A DNA stretch of 64,000 nucleotides, taken from Sedimentisphaerales bacterium (GTDB lineage: Bacteria; Planctomycetota; Phycisphaerae; Sedimentisphaerales; SM23-30). The DNA is taken from positions 208,989 to 272,988 of the forward strand of contig JANQJS010000038.1 of NCBI GenBank assembly GCA_028281535.1, given 5' to 3'. The notes under the pieces are model-generated. The model made no database searches. It saw nothing but the letters and a program-made list of their open reading frames with translations, and had not been told where the DNA came from. A program made the translations under genes and the position numbers. Positions within the stretch are counted from its first letter, which is position 1. Each line of letters starts with the position of its first letter. Below, one piece after another: positions 8,846 to 18,428 of this stretch.

Positions 8846-9756
8846 GTGAAACTAAAAAAAACACCGAAGCCATTTTTGATGAAACGCGTATGAGCCTTGG
8901 GCAACACTTGGACGAATTGCGATCGCGTATTATCAAATGTTTATATGGGATAGCCGTAGCTTTTGTTGTATGTTTAATTTTTTGCAGTGAAATCATCTCT
9001 TTTTTGGCTCAACCACTCTTGTGGGCATTGGATGCCAATGGCCTTGACAAACAAATGTATGTGACTGCATTGCCTGAGTTTTTTCTGACCTATATAAAGA
9101 TCTCTCTTTATGCATCTATTTTCCTTGTCGCTCCATGGATATTTTATCAGCTCTGGGGATTTATTGCCACGGGGCTTTATCCGATGGAGAAAAAATTTGT
9201 AAATACGTTCGTGCCATTTTCAGCTATTTTATTTCTCATGGGTGGATTGTTTTTTATTACCGTCGTTGCACCAATTACCTGTAACTTCTTCATTGACTTT
9301 GCATCCGAAATTAAAACGCCTGAGTTAAATGATAATTTTACCACAAGATGGTTAAATAAAGTATTTGATAAAGACGTTGATCTTACCACACCAGAAAATG
9401 TTACTCCTACCCCACCGCCGACCACCACGCCAAATGAACAAAATTCATTGATTAGGTTGATTCCTAAACTTGATCAATATGTGTCGCTCGTCATGCTCCT
9501 GGCATTAGCATTCAGTATTGGATTCCAAATGCCCTTAGTTGTCTTTTTTCTTGGTAGGTTAGGCCTTGTTCGAATAGAAACATTTTGCGAAGTACGAAAA
9601 TATGTTCTATTAGGTATATTTGTACTTTCGGCAGTTATGACGCCTCCTGATATTATATCTCAAGTTGCACTAAGTTTGCCGATGTATGTATTATATGAAT
9701 TAGGAATTGTAATGCTTCGGTTTCGGGCTAAATCAATTGGGCTGCCCCGAGAATAA
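8842..9756 (+). CDS. tatC: Twin-arginine translocase subunit TatC with an enlarged periplasmic loop
   Basis: 304 residues against about 250-260 for typical TatC. It is the signal-binding membrane subunit of the Tat pathway that exports folded proteins. The cytoplasmic N-terminal motif GQHLDELRSRI, the first loop ending in LPEFFLTYIKISLY, the FIATGLYPMEKKF loop and six hydrophobic segments are present. An extra segment of roughly 50 residues (about 153-203), polar then rich in Pro and Thr (VTPTPPPTTTPN), is inserted in the periplasmic loop between the third and fourth membrane segments. No tatA or tatB is nearby. It overlaps ruvX by four bases and converges on aroDE with an 11-base gap. Confidence 0.93.
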   Translation: MSETKKNTEAIFDETRMSLGQHLDELRSRIIKCLYGIAVAFVVCLIFCSEIISFLAQPLLWALDANGLDKQMYVTALPEFFLTYIKISLYASIFLVAPWIFYQLWGFIATGLYPMEKKFVNTFVPFSAILFLMGGLFFITVVAPITCNFFIDFASEIKTPELNDNFTTRWLNKVFDKDVDLTTPENVTPTPPPTTTPNEQNSLIRLIPKLDQYVSLVMLLALAFSIGFQMPLVVFFLGRLGLVRIETFCEVRKYVLLGIFVLSAVMTPPDIISQVALSLPMYVLYELGIVMLRFRAKSIGLPRE

Positions 9757-9767
9757 CTCATAACTGA

Positions 9768-11300
9768 CTACGATTGTAATTTCTCGATAACAATGTCGCG
9801 CATTAGGGCTAGATTTGCATCTTTTTCCGTGTTAAGTTTAAATTGTCGTGCCGCTTGATAAACAAACATTTCTGCACCATCAACACATTGGCATTGCTTA
9901 CCAATAGCGTCTTTTAGTAGTTTTGTTTCGAGTGGATTATAAATCGTATCAAACACGACCATGTTGCTTTTGATGCAATTGCTGACCACAGGCATAGCAT
10001 CGATATTTGGACTCATGCCAACGCTTGTGCAATTGACGAGAATGTCTGCAGATAATTCATTTGCTTGTTCCAGACTCTTTGCCTGGCAGTTGAATTCGTC
10101 AGCTAAAATTTGAGCTTTTTCTACTGTTCTATTATAAATTGTTACACGACACTGACAATCGACAAAACCTGCGATCAGAGCACGGGCAACACCACCCGCT
10201 CCAATAATTGCCACGGATAATCCTTTGAGCTCGTCGTGGCTGATATTTAGCGTTTTTATCACCGCATCTAATGCTCCACCATAATCGGTATTAAAACCAC
10301 TTATCTTCTCATTGTTTAATATCAATGTATTGACTGCGCCAATGCGCTTGGCAAGTGTTTCAAGAGTGCCACTGCTTTCTTCTACATATTGCAGTGCATG
10401 TTCTTTGTGAGGAATTGTAATACTAAAACCACAAAAATCTAACCAGGGTCTTTCGTTAATGCCATCAAAAAAAGCTGAGAATGTATCCCAATTTCCTGCA
10501 ACCTGGAAAAGTAAATAGACACCATTGAATTTAATATCCCCAAAACAACCGTTGTGGATGTGTGGGCTCATGGAATGGCCTACGGGGTCGCCTATGACGC
10601 CATACACTTTTGTTTGCGGATTGATGGCGTCCCATCGATAGATCTTTTTAATCTCTTGTATGGTAATTTGACCTGGAGCAGATTCTTTACCTGATTCTAA
10701 ACTGGCAAATGTAAGAAAGGATTCAAATTTTTTCGCTAATATCCTAGAGGGCAACCCCACTTGGCCCATGGCAAGAATAATACCTTTGGGACCTAATTCT
10801 CGCATCAATTCAAATGCTTCGAAGCAGTCATTCATTGAAGTGGGCATATAGGCTATTTTTACAATATCAGGCTCATGGCGTTTAATTCGCTGACATATTT
10901 CGGCTAAGCTATTGGGTTTATTGTGAAAATCATGATAGCTCACAATTATCTTGGCTAATTTAAAAAGTGGCTGAAAGATCGTAGAGTCGTTTTCTAAGGC
11001 TTTGCATTCAATATCAATATACTGGCATCCTGCGTCAGCAGCCATTTTTAATAACTTGACTCTTTCTTGCTCGTTGCCTGAAAAGTGGCCCCCTTCCCAA
11101 TTAGCACGACACGTCGCAATGGCAATTAGCTCTTCTTTGAGAACGGCTTGAACAAGTGATGGTGTTTGTGAATACGATTCTGCTGGTAAATAATCCAGAC
11201 GGAGTTCTATTGCTTGGGCTCCTGCTTTTGCGGCAGCCTTAATATCAGTGATTGCTTCGTTGGGATTACTTACGTTTATCGGTACAGTTAGTAGTGTCAT
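9768..11300 (-). CDS. aroDE: Bifunctional 3-dehydroquinate dehydratase / shikimate dehydrogenase
   Basis: 510 residues fusing two consecutive shikimate-pathway enzymes. Residues 1-225 are type I dehydroquinase: AIELRLDYL, YHDFHN (catalytic His123) and DIVKIAYMP (Schiff-base Lys148). Residues 231-510 are shikimate dehydrogenase: VYGVIGDPVGHSMSPHIHN, SITIPHKEHA with the catalytic lysine, the Rossmann motif IGAGGVARALIAG and the YNRT NADP-preference loop. The same order is known from plants, Chlamydiae and many Planctomycetota. It is the last gene of the minus-strand block; an HPt gene lies 70 bases upstream. Convergent with tatC; no clear terminator is seen in the 11-base gap. Confidence 0.94.
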   Translation of the reverse strand: MTLLTVPINVSNPNEAITDIKAAAKAGAQAIELRLDYLPAESYSQTPSLVQAVLKEELIAIATCRANWEGGHFSGNEQERVKLLKMAADAGCQYIDIECKALENDSTIFQPLFKLAKIIVSYHDFHNKPNSLAEICQRIKRHEPDIVKIAYMPTSMNDCFEAFELMRELGPKGIILAMGQVGLPSRILAKKFESFLTFASLESGKESAPGQITIQEIKKIYRWDAINPQTKVYGVIGDPVGHSMSPHIHNGCFGDIKFNGVYLLFQVAGNWDTFSAFFDGINERPWLDFCGFSITIPHKEHALQYVEESSGTLETLAKRIGAVNTLILNNEKISGFNTDYGGALDAVIKTLNISHDELKGLSVAIIGAGGVARALIAGFVDCQCRVTIYNRTVEKAQILADEFNCQAKSLEQANELSADILVNCTSVGMSPNIDAMPVVSNCIKSNMVVFDTIYNPLETKLLKDAIGKQCQCVDGAEMFVYQAARQFKLNTEKDANLALMRDIVIEKLQS

Positions 11301-11370
11301 AGACCTATAACGTACCAGTTTAATGTGTGTGTGCCAATGATAAAATTAGATGAAATCTTGAGTAGAAGAC

Positions 11371-11739
11371 TTATGAGTTTTTGGCAGATTCTTGTGCAAT
11401 ATCAGCCCAATTTGGCTGCTTTAACAAGTCAATTAGCTTGTCATATTCCTGCTTGATTTCTAATAATGCATCTTCAGCTTCATCAAGACTTAGTTCACGT
11501 GCCATCGATTCCAATTTTTTTGCGGCATTTGAAAGTGGAATTGCACCAATGGATGCAGATGCACCTTTAAGAGAATGTGCATTGAGTTGAACTTCACCCG
11601 TATCTTTGTTGTCTACAGCTTTTCGTAAAACATCGATATAATCTAAATCAGCAGATAAAAATTCTGGAACAATTTCCTTAATGAGGTCTTCGTCGCCTAA
11701 TCTGTTTAGTAAATCATTCCAATCCAGTATGTTTTCCAT
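11371..11739 (-). CDS. Stand-alone histidine phosphotransfer (HPt) protein
   Basis: 122 residues from the ATG at 11739; the frame extends to a TTG at 11751, but the AGG that could serve it abuts that codon, while it is well placed for the ATG. The whole protein is one HPt four-helix domain. The phosphorylatable histidine is His55 in LNAHSLKGASASIGA, preceded by an acidic N-terminal helix (WNDLLNRLGDEDLIKEI). Such proteins relay phosphate between hybrid sensor kinases and response regulators. No kinase or regulator is in the window, so its partners are unknown. It stands between the DUF4202 gene (196 bases upstream) and aroDE, without obvious functional link. Confidence 0.85.
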   Translation of the reverse strand: MENILDWNDLLNRLGDEDLIKEIVPEFLSADLDYIDVLRKAVDNKDTGEVQLNAHSLKGASASIGAIPLSNAAKKLESMARELSLDEAEDALLEIKQEYDKLIDLLKQPNWADIAQESAKNS

Positions 11740-11935
11740 GTTCAATCTCAACCTTTAAATAGTAACTTGGTTACCCGCCTATTAAAAACTGTCCAACATA
11801 AATTTCGACATTTTTAATGAGATAAATCAGTAATAAATAGATGGAGTGGTAATATTTTGGGCCAGTAAATGTCTAAATGCACCGAATATTCGTGCTGGTC
11901 CGATATTCAATGTTAAGCTGTAATGGATGGAAGCG

Positions 11936-12529
11936 TTATGCCAATGCTTTACCAACGATGGATTTTTGCTCGTCACTCATGGATAGGGATTGCGCCATTT
12001 GTTGAGCTAGTGGGCTCATTTTAACCCATGTTTTTTTTACAATATCGACCATCTTGTCTTCTTCAGTTTTTGCTGAAAATTTATTGAACTCATATTCAAG
12101 AAAAACAAGACAAGCAGCATCTTCTAATACCTGTCCTTCTTTATCCTTTGAAAAATTCTTTTTCATTAATAAGTCTTTTGCTTTATGAATTTGATCTTGA
12201 CCGAATCCTGCCGCGGCCATGATATCTCCAAGTTTTTGTGCATGAAACTTCTTTAGGTCATTTCGCCATTTTAAATACCCACTACGCCCTTCTGGGTATT
12301 CACTTCGTGGCGTGGTCCACCGACAAATATGTTGAGCTCGTGCAGCGAGTAGCAATTCGATCGATGGTGATGGTGATATCTTTTCAATCCATTGTGTCAT
12401 GCGACGTGAATAAAGTAGTTCTTTTGGGACAGGGTTCCCATCCAGTTCATCCATATTTGGATCTTTACTGTTCTCTATATCAATGGCTTGCATAGCCTTG
12501 TCATACATTTGATCTATCGATTGATTCAT
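11936..12529 (-). CDS. DUF4202 family protein
   Basis: 197 residues. The central region ELLYSRRMTQWIEKISP, ARAQHICRWTTPRSEYP and GRSGYLKWRNDLKKFHA is the conserved core of DUF4202, an all-helical family with conserved His and Arg residues resembling HD-type proteins. Its start codon overlaps the stop of the DUF971 gene by four bases, so it belongs to the same transcript as mrp and DUF971. The function is not known; context with Fe-S assembly genes hints at a role connected to metal cofactors or sulfur metabolism, which is only an inference. Confidence 0.85.
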   Translation of the reverse strand: MNQSIDQMYDKAMQAIDIENSKDPNMDELDGNPVPKELLYSRRMTQWIEKISPSPSIELLLAARAQHICRWTTPRSEYPEGRSGYLKWRNDLKKFHAQKLGDIMAAAGFGQDQIHKAKDLLMKKNFSKDKEGQVLEDAACLVFLEYEFNKFSAKTEEDKMVDIVKKTWVKMSPLAQQMAQSLSMSDEQKSIVGKALA

Positions 12530-12846
12530 GATGATTCAGATTCCTCGAGGTCTAGTTCTCGTAGCATTTTAAAAGTATACATTCCTGTATCATGTCCGTC
12601 ACTCCAAAATACTTTTAGAGCATAAAGGCCTACCGGCTCAATTTTAACAGGATGGACATCGATAGGAACTAACTGAGAGACTAACAGGATTTTTCCTGTC
12701 ATTTCATCTACGCACTTTGCACAAGGGCATTTTAGGCGTAATTGCCTGACGGGAATGAAGCGTTGAAGACCATCTTGCCAAGTGATACCCAATGTTTTGG
12801 CATCAATTTTTTGTAAGTCTGTTACTTGGTATTTGGGGTCACTCAT
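12526..12846 (-). CDS. DUF971 domain protein
   Basis: 106 residues, a single DUF971 domain (the domain also found at the N-terminus of gamma-butyrobetaine hydroxylase). The core reads ITWQDGLQRFIPVRQLRLKC, then CPCAKCVDE with three cysteines, and ends VFWSDGHDTGMYTFKMLREL. In many bacteria the domain is encoded beside, or fused to, Mrp/ApbC ATPases, and here it starts directly after the mrp stop codon with no gap. A zinc or Fe-S binding role for the cysteine cluster is plausible but unproven. Confidence 0.9.
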   Translation of the reverse strand: MSDPKYQVTDLQKIDAKTLGITWQDGLQRFIPVRQLRLKCPCAKCVDEMTGKILLVSQLVPIDVHPVKIEPVGLYALKVFWSDGHDTGMYTFKMLRELDLEESESS

Positions 12847-13941
12847 TTAATTCCAGGATAGATTCAGATTGCTTGGTTGTTGATTTTGATTCGTACTGCC
12901 AACATTCTCGATAATATTTTTTGCGACATCCATCAATGCCAATGTAGATGGGGCTTGTGGATGACTTTCAACAACAGGTTTTCCGCCATCTCCCCCCTGA
13001 ACAATATTTGGATCTAATGGTACTGCACCAAGAAAAGGCAAGTTTAATTCTTTACTGATTTTTTTTCCACCGCCATGTTTAAAGATTTCTACACGTTTGC
13101 CACAATCACATTCAAAATAGCTCATGTTCTCAACGATACCTATAACAGGCACATTAACTTGTTCAAACATCTTCAAACCTTTGGTTGCATCAATTAAGCT
13201 GACATCCTGTGGTGTTGTTACGATGACGGCCCCGCTGAGTGCTGATTCTTGCGACAAAGAGAGTTGCGCGTCACCAGTACCTGGTGGCATATCTATGATT
13301 AAATAATCCAAATTACCCCAAGCTACATTTTTAAGGAATTGTTGTATGATATTATGTACCATTGGACCACGCCAAATGACTGGTTTAGTGTCATCTGCAA
13401 GCATTCCCATGGACAATACCTTCACGCCATAGTTTTCCAATGGCATGATGGTTTGCTCATTTTGCATAGGGGGTTTTTGGCCTTGCAAACCGTACATCAT
13501 ATGAATGCTTGGACCATAGATATCACAATCTAATAAGCCTACCTGGCTGCCTAATTTGGCAAGCGCTAATGCAACATTCGAGCTAACAGTAGACTTTCCC
13601 ACTCCCCCTTTTCCACTTGCAATTGCAATGACATGATTGACGTCTGGCAAAACAGCACTTTTAGCTGGCTGTGCAGTAGTAGGCAGCTTTGTTGAAACAT
13701 TAATTTCAATATGTTTTAATTCGGGAATGTTTTGCAATACTTCTTCGCAAGCTTGTTTCATCTGTTCTTTGAGAGGCCCAGAAGGCGTCATTAATTCGAG
13801 ATTAAATTTAACACTGCCTGGCCCAACAGATAATTCTTTAACATACCCTAATGAAATAATATTTCGTTTAATATTTGGATCGATTACATGTTGCAGGGCT
13901 TGGAGTATTTTCTCGCGTAATTGATTTTCTGAAGAAGGCAT
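12847..13941 (-). CDS. mrp: Iron-sulfur cluster carrier ATPase, Mrp/ApbC/NBP35 family
   Basis: 364 residues, the usual length of the two-domain form. Residues 6-85 form a MIP18/DUF59 domain; the deviant P-loop SGKGGVGKSTV begins at residue 109, followed by VGLLDCDIYGPS, the DYLIIDMPPGTGD Walker B region and the cysteine pair in FECDCGKRVEIF that in this family binds a bridging Fe-S cluster at the dimer interface. The protein delivers clusters to apo-proteins. It lies 115 bases downstream of nfu and immediately upstream of DUF971, so assembly, carrier and accessory genes are contiguous. Confidence 0.94.
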   Translation of the reverse strand: MPSSENQLREKILQALQHVIDPNIKRNIISLGYVKELSVGPGSVKFNLELMTPSGPLKEQMKQACEEVLQNIPELKHIEINVSTKLPTTAQPAKSAVLPDVNHVIAIASGKGGVGKSTVSSNVALALAKLGSQVGLLDCDIYGPSIHMMYGLQGQKPPMQNEQTIMPLENYGVKVLSMGMLADDTKPVIWRGPMVHNIIQQFLKNVAWGNLDYLIIDMPPGTGDAQLSLSQESALSGAVIVTTPQDVSLIDATKGLKMFEQVNVPVIGIVENMSYFECDCGKRVEIFKHGGGKKISKELNLPFLGAVPLDPNIVQGGDGGKPVVESHPQAPSTLALMDVAKNIIENVGSTNQNQQPSNLNLSWN

Positions 13942-14056
13942 CTGTTATTCTCGTTTCAATCTTATAATATGTTCATGTCTCGTCAAGCAGCAATGACTAA
14001 CTGAAGCGTTCAAACTTAACAATGATCGCGGCGATCATAGAGCATGCTAACACTTG

Positions 14057-14602
14057 CTACATAGCGTGAACTTCTAGTTCTGGATGAAATTGTTCACGTA
14101 ATACACCTTCGATTGCTTGTAAGGTACCCATGGTTGCACTGGGACATCCTCCGCAAGCTCCTTGATAACGCACAACGAGTCTATTATTTTCTAATCCTAG
14201 CACTTCCAGATCGCCACCATCGCCTTGTAAATAAGGGCGAATGGTATTATCCAGGATCTCATTGATCTTTTGAATTTCTGGTGTCATTTCAACATTGCTG
14301 CTGCTGGCAGATTTCGTTAAATTTGGATCATGAGAAGGAATTTTCTCAATCAATTTATCTTTAACACTAGATTCCAATTCTGACCAATCACTGCTACCAT
14401 TTTGTGTGACAGTAATCACGTTTTCAAAAAAGTGTACCATGGTCACATTAGGCAATTCGAAAATGCTTTGTGCAAGTGGATTGCCTTCACACTCGTCAAT
14501 CGATTCATACGAAATACGATCTTCATTGATCACTGTAACATTGGTTACAAATTTTAAAGCATTTGGATTCGGTGTCATTTCTGTTTTACATTTGACTTCC
14601 AT
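14057..14602 (-). CDS. nfu: Nfu-type Fe-S cluster scaffold/carrier
   Basis: 181 residues from the ATG at 14602. A longer frame exists to 14722 but it overlaps sufU; the 14602 start has a strong GAGGTGATC ribosome site and matches the family start, with TEMTPNPNALKF at residues 7-18. Residues 5-90 form the N-terminal Nfu domain (as in mitochondrial NFU1), residues 107-180 the NifU C-terminal domain with the cluster-binding cysteines Cys150 and Cys153 in ACGGCPSATMGTL. It accepts clusters from the SUF scaffold and passes them on. It follows sufU by 13 bases. Confidence 0.93.
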   Translation of the reverse strand: MEVKCKTEMTPNPNALKFVTNVTVINEDRISYESIDECEGNPLAQSIFELPNVTMVHFFENVITVTQNGSSDWSELESSVKDKLIEKIPSHDPNLTKSASSSNVEMTPEIQKINEILDNTIRPYLQGDGGDLEVLGLENNRLVVRYQGACGGCPSATMGTLQAIEGVLREQFHPELEVHAM

Positions 14603-14615
14603 AAGGATCACCTCT

Positions 14616-15071
14616 TTACTCGGTCGTAACCGTATCCTGGCTTTCATCAATGGCCCCAGTGAGCGTATGCCAGGATAAGGCGGCACATTTGACCCGTGCC
14701 GGATAACGGCAAACCCCGGCAAACACCTGGAGTTTACCTAATAATTTATTTCCATCATCGGTAACGGTTTCACCGGTGACTAGTTTGTGAAATTGATCAA
14801 ATAATGATTTGGCAAACTCTATCGTTTGCCCTTTAATCGCTTGTGTCATCATTGACGCGGATGCTTTTGAAATTGCGCATCCACTTCCTTCAAACATTGC
14901 ATTTTCAATGATACCAGAATCATCTACGGTTAAATAAACATTATAATGATCGCCACAAAGAGGATTGAAGCCTTCAGCAAAATGAGTTGCACCCTCTAAT
15001 TTGCCAAAGTTGCGTGGTTTCTTATTGTGATCAAGAATGACTTGTTGATATAATTCATCACTTATATTCAT
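14616..15071 (-). CDS. sufU: SufU-type Fe-S assembly protein
   Basis: 151 residues. LYQQVILDHNKKPRNFG at the N-terminus, Cys39 and Asp41 in NPLCGD, Cys65 in GSGCAIS and Cys129 in RVKCAALSW give the SufU ligand set. In Firmicutes SufU is a zinc-dependent sulfurtransferase that takes persulfide from SufS; the same role is expected here because sufS is directly upstream and overlaps by four bases (ATGA). No IscU-type Lys-Ile insertion is seen. Confidence 0.94.
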   Translation of the reverse strand: MNISDELYQQVILDHNKKPRNFGKLEGATHFAEGFNPLCGDHYNVYLTVDDSGIIENAMFEGSGCAISKASASMMTQAIKGQTIEFAKSLFDQFHKLVTGETVTDDGNKLLGKLQVFAGVCRYPARVKCAALSWHTLTGAIDESQDTVTTE

Positions 15072-16291
15072 ACAAAGACTTCCTTGACTTTATGTATGGC
15101 TTGTGCCAGTGTATCAATATCTTCATGCGTGTTGTAAATACTAAACGATGCTCTACCTGTAGCAGGAATATCAAATCTTTGCATCACGGGTTGTGTGCAA
15201 TGATGCCCTGCCCGTATAGCAACACCTTGTAAATCGAGTATTGAACCAATATCATGCGGATGTACGTCATCAATCAAAAATGATATTATGGCTGTTTTAT
15301 GTTTCGATGTTCCAAAAAATCGAATACCAGGTATATTATCAAGGGAATTTGTCGCATAGTCAAGCAATTGCTGTTCATATGCGGCTATTTCTTCGAGCCC
15401 TAGTTCTGAGACATAATCTATCGCAGCTCCCAGCCCAATGACACCAGCAATATGGGGTGTACCAGCTTCAAATTTATAGGGTGGGCGATTATAGGTGGTT
15501 TTCTCAAATGTAACATTAAGAATCATGTCTCCCCCACCCATGACTGGAGGCATTTTAGCTAATAATTCTTCTTTTCCATACAATACACCTGTGCCGGTTG
15601 GGCCAAATAGTTTGTGGCCAGAAAATGTCATGAATTCGCAATCAAGGTCTTTAACATCTACTGACATATGAGCAACCGCTTGAGCAGCGTCAACCAAAAC
15701 AATGGCACCGACGGCATGTGCGGCATCGATCATTTGTTTAGCAGGATTAATGGTCCCGAGTGAATTCGAAACATACACAAAACTAACAAATTTAGTTTTC
15801 TCAGTGAGCATTGCTAAATACTCATCCATAATAACTTCGCCATCATCATTAATGGGGGCTACTTTTAGAACGCAACCTACTTGTTCGCATAAAATTTGCC
15901 AGGGAACAATATTCGAATGATGCTCCATATGGGTAATGAGGATTTCATCACCTTCCTGAAGGTATGTTTTACCATAGCTTTGAGCGACTAAATTTATGGC
16001 CGCCGTAGTTCCACTGGTAAAAACGATTTGTTCTTTTTTGGGAGCATTAATAAATCGCTTAACTTTTTCGCGAGTATCCTCATATTTTTGTGTTGCCAAT
16101 TCACTAAGATAATGGACGCCTCGATGAATATTGGCAGATTCCATCTGGTAGTGTTGGTTTACGGCCTCAATGACAGGCTTGGATTTTAAAGTAGTTGCGG
16201 CATTATCGAGATAAACCAAGGGCTTATCATCATTAATCCGCTGGTTCAAGGCAGGAAAATCACTGCGGATTTTATCGATATTTAGTGACAT
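15068..16291 (-). CDS. sufS: Cysteine desulfurase SufS (group II)
   Basis: 407 residues, normal for group II desulfurases. It is a PLP enzyme that converts cysteine to alanine and an enzyme-bound persulfide for cluster assembly. The N-terminus has YLDNAATTLKSKPV; the PLP lysine is in FMTFSGHKLFGPTG; the catalytic cysteine is Cys365 in RAGHHCTQPVM, with the short extended loop of the SufS group. It starts six bases after the sufD stop and overlaps sufU, consistent with a SufS-SufU partnership. Confidence 0.96.
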   Translation of the reverse strand: MSLNIDKIRSDFPALNQRINDDKPLVYLDNAATTLKSKPVIEAVNQHYQMESANIHRGVHYLSELATQKYEDTREKVKRFINAPKKEQIVFTSGTTAAINLVAQSYGKTYLQEGDEILITHMEHHSNIVPWQILCEQVGCVLKVAPINDDGEVIMDEYLAMLTEKTKFVSFVYVSNSLGTINPAKQMIDAAHAVGAIVLVDAAQAVAHMSVDVKDLDCEFMTFSGHKLFGPTGTGVLYGKEELLAKMPPVMGGGDMILNVTFEKTTYNRPPYKFEAGTPHIAGVIGLGAAIDYVSELGLEEIAAYEQQLLDYATNSLDNIPGIRFFGTSKHKTAIISFLIDDVHPHDIGSILDLQGVAIRAGHHCTQPVMQRFDIPATGRASFSIYNTHEDIDTLAQAIHKVKEVFV

Positions 16292-16297
16292 CGTATT

Positions 16298-17611
16298 TTA
16301 GCTTTCAGAATTTAGGAAATACTCGCATAATAAACCACGAAAACGATCTCGTACACCTTCTAGAGGAATTCGCAAAAGGACATCTTCTGCAAACCCATGT
16401 GATAGCATATTAATCGCAACGTTTTTTGGTATGCCACGGCTTTGCAGATAAAACAATTCCTCTTCATTCATCTGACCTACAGTAGCACCGTGAGTGCACT
16501 TAACATCATCTGCGTATATTTCCAGTTGAGGCTTTGTGTCAGCCTCAGCATTAGGACTTAATAATAAATTACGATTGAGCTGGTAAGCATTAGTTAATTG
16601 AGCTTTTTGCTTAACGTAAATTTTTCCATTGAAAACGGTTCGGCCGTGGTCTCTTAATAGACCTTTATACAATTGATCACTTACACAACTAGGTTCACGA
16701 TGGTCAACCGATGTATGGTTATCAATGTGTTGGTGGTCACTAGCAGTACAAAGTCCATCAAGTCCAGAATGGCAACCAGGGCCATCCAGGATGATGGATA
16801 GATTATTTCTAACCAGACTGCCACCCACTGTTAAGGTAAAGGATTCCAGATGGCTATCTCGCTCTTGATAGATTCGCGTATTCGAAACATGGAATGCGTT
16901 TCGACTATCTGCTTGTGCTTTGAAATAATTCAACCTGGCATTTGCAGCAATTGAAATATCAGTCATGCTATTATTGAAATAGACACAATGTAAATTCCGA
17001 CTGATGTGAGTTTCGACAACACTTGCTTGCGATGATTCACCTAAGTGGAGTATGTTCCTAGGAAATGTCATGATGTCAGCTTGCTCGCCGGTAAAGACAT
17101 AGACCAGATTAATTAGGCAGTCGGCTTGGGTTTTTGCCGCAACATCAATGAATACGCCTTCCTGAATAAAGGCTGTATTAAGCCCTGTAAATGTATTTTC
17201 AGACTCAGTCGGAAAGTGATTGATGACCTTTTGGATGATGTCACCATTATCTTTGATTGCTTCTTTAAGCGGCTTAATGCTAACGCCGCCAGGTAATTCT
17301 GAACAAGTTGAATGCTTTTGAGATAAGATGCCATCAATAAAGAATAAGCGTATTTCATTATCATTTATAAAATCTTGATAATGGGACAAATCCGTTTTCT
17401 CTAATTCTTCCGGGAGATTAAATGAAGAGTCACTAATACGCTTTACATTAGTGTATTTCCATTCTTCATGTTTGACCGTTGGAAAACCTTCATTCTGAAA
17501 TAGATCGTAATTATTTTGGCGTAATTCAGCCAGCCAATCTGTATTTCCTGAAGAAGAAAGTTTTTTTGATAATTCAAATGCTTTATTATAATCTGTAGTT
17601 ACAGAGCTCAT
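16298..17611 (-). CDS. sufD: SUF scaffold subunit SufD
   Basis: 437 residues. The C-terminal half carries the SufBD core: GDGLCTAS-like beta-helix turns (GLDGLCTASDHQHIDNHT), FNGKIYVKQKAQLTNAYQLN, DDVKCTHGATVGQMNEEELF and the end LQSRGIPKNVAINMLSHGF. The N-terminal part has FPTVKHEEWKYTNVKRI, typical of SufD. It forms the SufBC2D scaffold with SufB and SufC and aids iron acquisition. It lies 25 bases downstream of sufC. Confidence 0.95.
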   Translation of the reverse strand: MSSVTTDYNKAFELSKKLSSSGNTDWLAELRQNNYDLFQNEGFPTVKHEEWKYTNVKRISDSSFNLPEELEKTDLSHYQDFINDNEIRLFFIDGILSQKHSTCSELPGGVSIKPLKEAIKDNGDIIQKVINHFPTESENTFTGLNTAFIQEGVFIDVAAKTQADCLINLVYVFTGEQADIMTFPRNILHLGESSQASVVETHISRNLHCVYFNNSMTDISIAANARLNYFKAQADSRNAFHVSNTRIYQERDSHLESFTLTVGGSLVRNNLSIILDGPGCHSGLDGLCTASDHQHIDNHTSVDHREPSCVSDQLYKGLLRDHGRTVFNGKIYVKQKAQLTNAYQLNRNLLLSPNAEADTKPQLEIYADDVKCTHGATVGQMNEEELFYLQSRGIPKNVAINMLSHGFAEDVLLRIPLEGVRDRFRGLLCEYFLNSES

Positions 17612-17636
17612 GGTAACTCCAATAAGAAATATTTAA

Positions 17637-18392
17637 TTATGAAACCCAGTCATATCCTTTTTCTTCAACCGCTAACGCAAGCTGGCCATCACCCGATTTG
17701 GATATTTTACCATTAGAAAGAATATGAACGTGATCTGGTTTAATGTAATCAAGTAACCGCTGATAATGTGTAATTAAAATAATACAATTATCTTCACTTC
17801 GTAGTTTATTGACGCCATTTGCTACAATGCGGAGCGAGTCAACATCTAAACCTGAATCTGTTTCATCCAATACCGCAAGTTTTGGGTTCAATACAGCCAT
17901 TTGTAAAATTTCGTTGCGTTTCTTTTCGCCACCAGAAAAGTCAACATTGACTGAGCGTTCGATAAACTTCTCGTCAATGTTTAGGAATTTCATTTTTTCA
18001 CGTAGCAATTGTTCAAAATCAAACGGGTCCATTTCTTCCACACCTTGGTGCTTACAGATCTCATTAAAACAGGCACGTAGAAATACTGAATTACTGACTC
18101 CAGGGATTTCAACAGGGTATTGGAATGCCAAAAAGACACCTTCTACAGCACGCTCTTCTGGTTCCATTTCCAAAATATCTTTGGTTTTAAAATTCACTTC
18201 GTAATCAATCGAACCATCAGTAACTTCGTAATCTGGATGTCCTGCGATCACTTTTGCCAGTGTGCTTTTGCCTGAACCGTTTGGGCCCATAATGGCATGA
18301 ACTTCACCTGCTTTGGCCTGTAAATTCAACCCTTTAAGGATTTCATCATCTGTATCAGCTACTTTTGCATGTAAATTTTTGATATCTAACAT
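17637..18392 (-). CDS. sufC: SUF ATPase SufC
   Basis: 251 residues, typical length. An ABC-type ATPase without membrane domains: Walker [14 protein letters not shown] near residues 36-48, signature [12 protein letters not shown], Walker [12 protein letters not shown] and the switch His in [10 protein letters not shown]. It powers the conformational change of the SufBC2D scaffold. The gene sits between sufB and sufD in the canonical order. Confidence 0.96.
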   Translation of the reverse strand: MLDIKNLHAKVADTDDEILKGLNLQAKAGEVHAIMGPNGSGKSTLAKVIAGHPDYEVTDGSIDYEVNFKTKDILEMEPEERAVEGVFLAFQYPVEIPGVSNSVFLRACFNEICKHQGVEEMDPFDFEQLLREKMKFLNIDEKFIERSVNVDFSGGEKKRNEILQMAVLNPKLAVLDETDSGLDVDSLRIVANGVNKLRSEDNCIILITHYQRLLDYIKPDHVHILSNGKISKSGDGQLALAVEEKGYDWVS

Positions 18393-18428
18393 TTTGACTC
18401 TCTTTATAATATATATTTATTATGTGGA

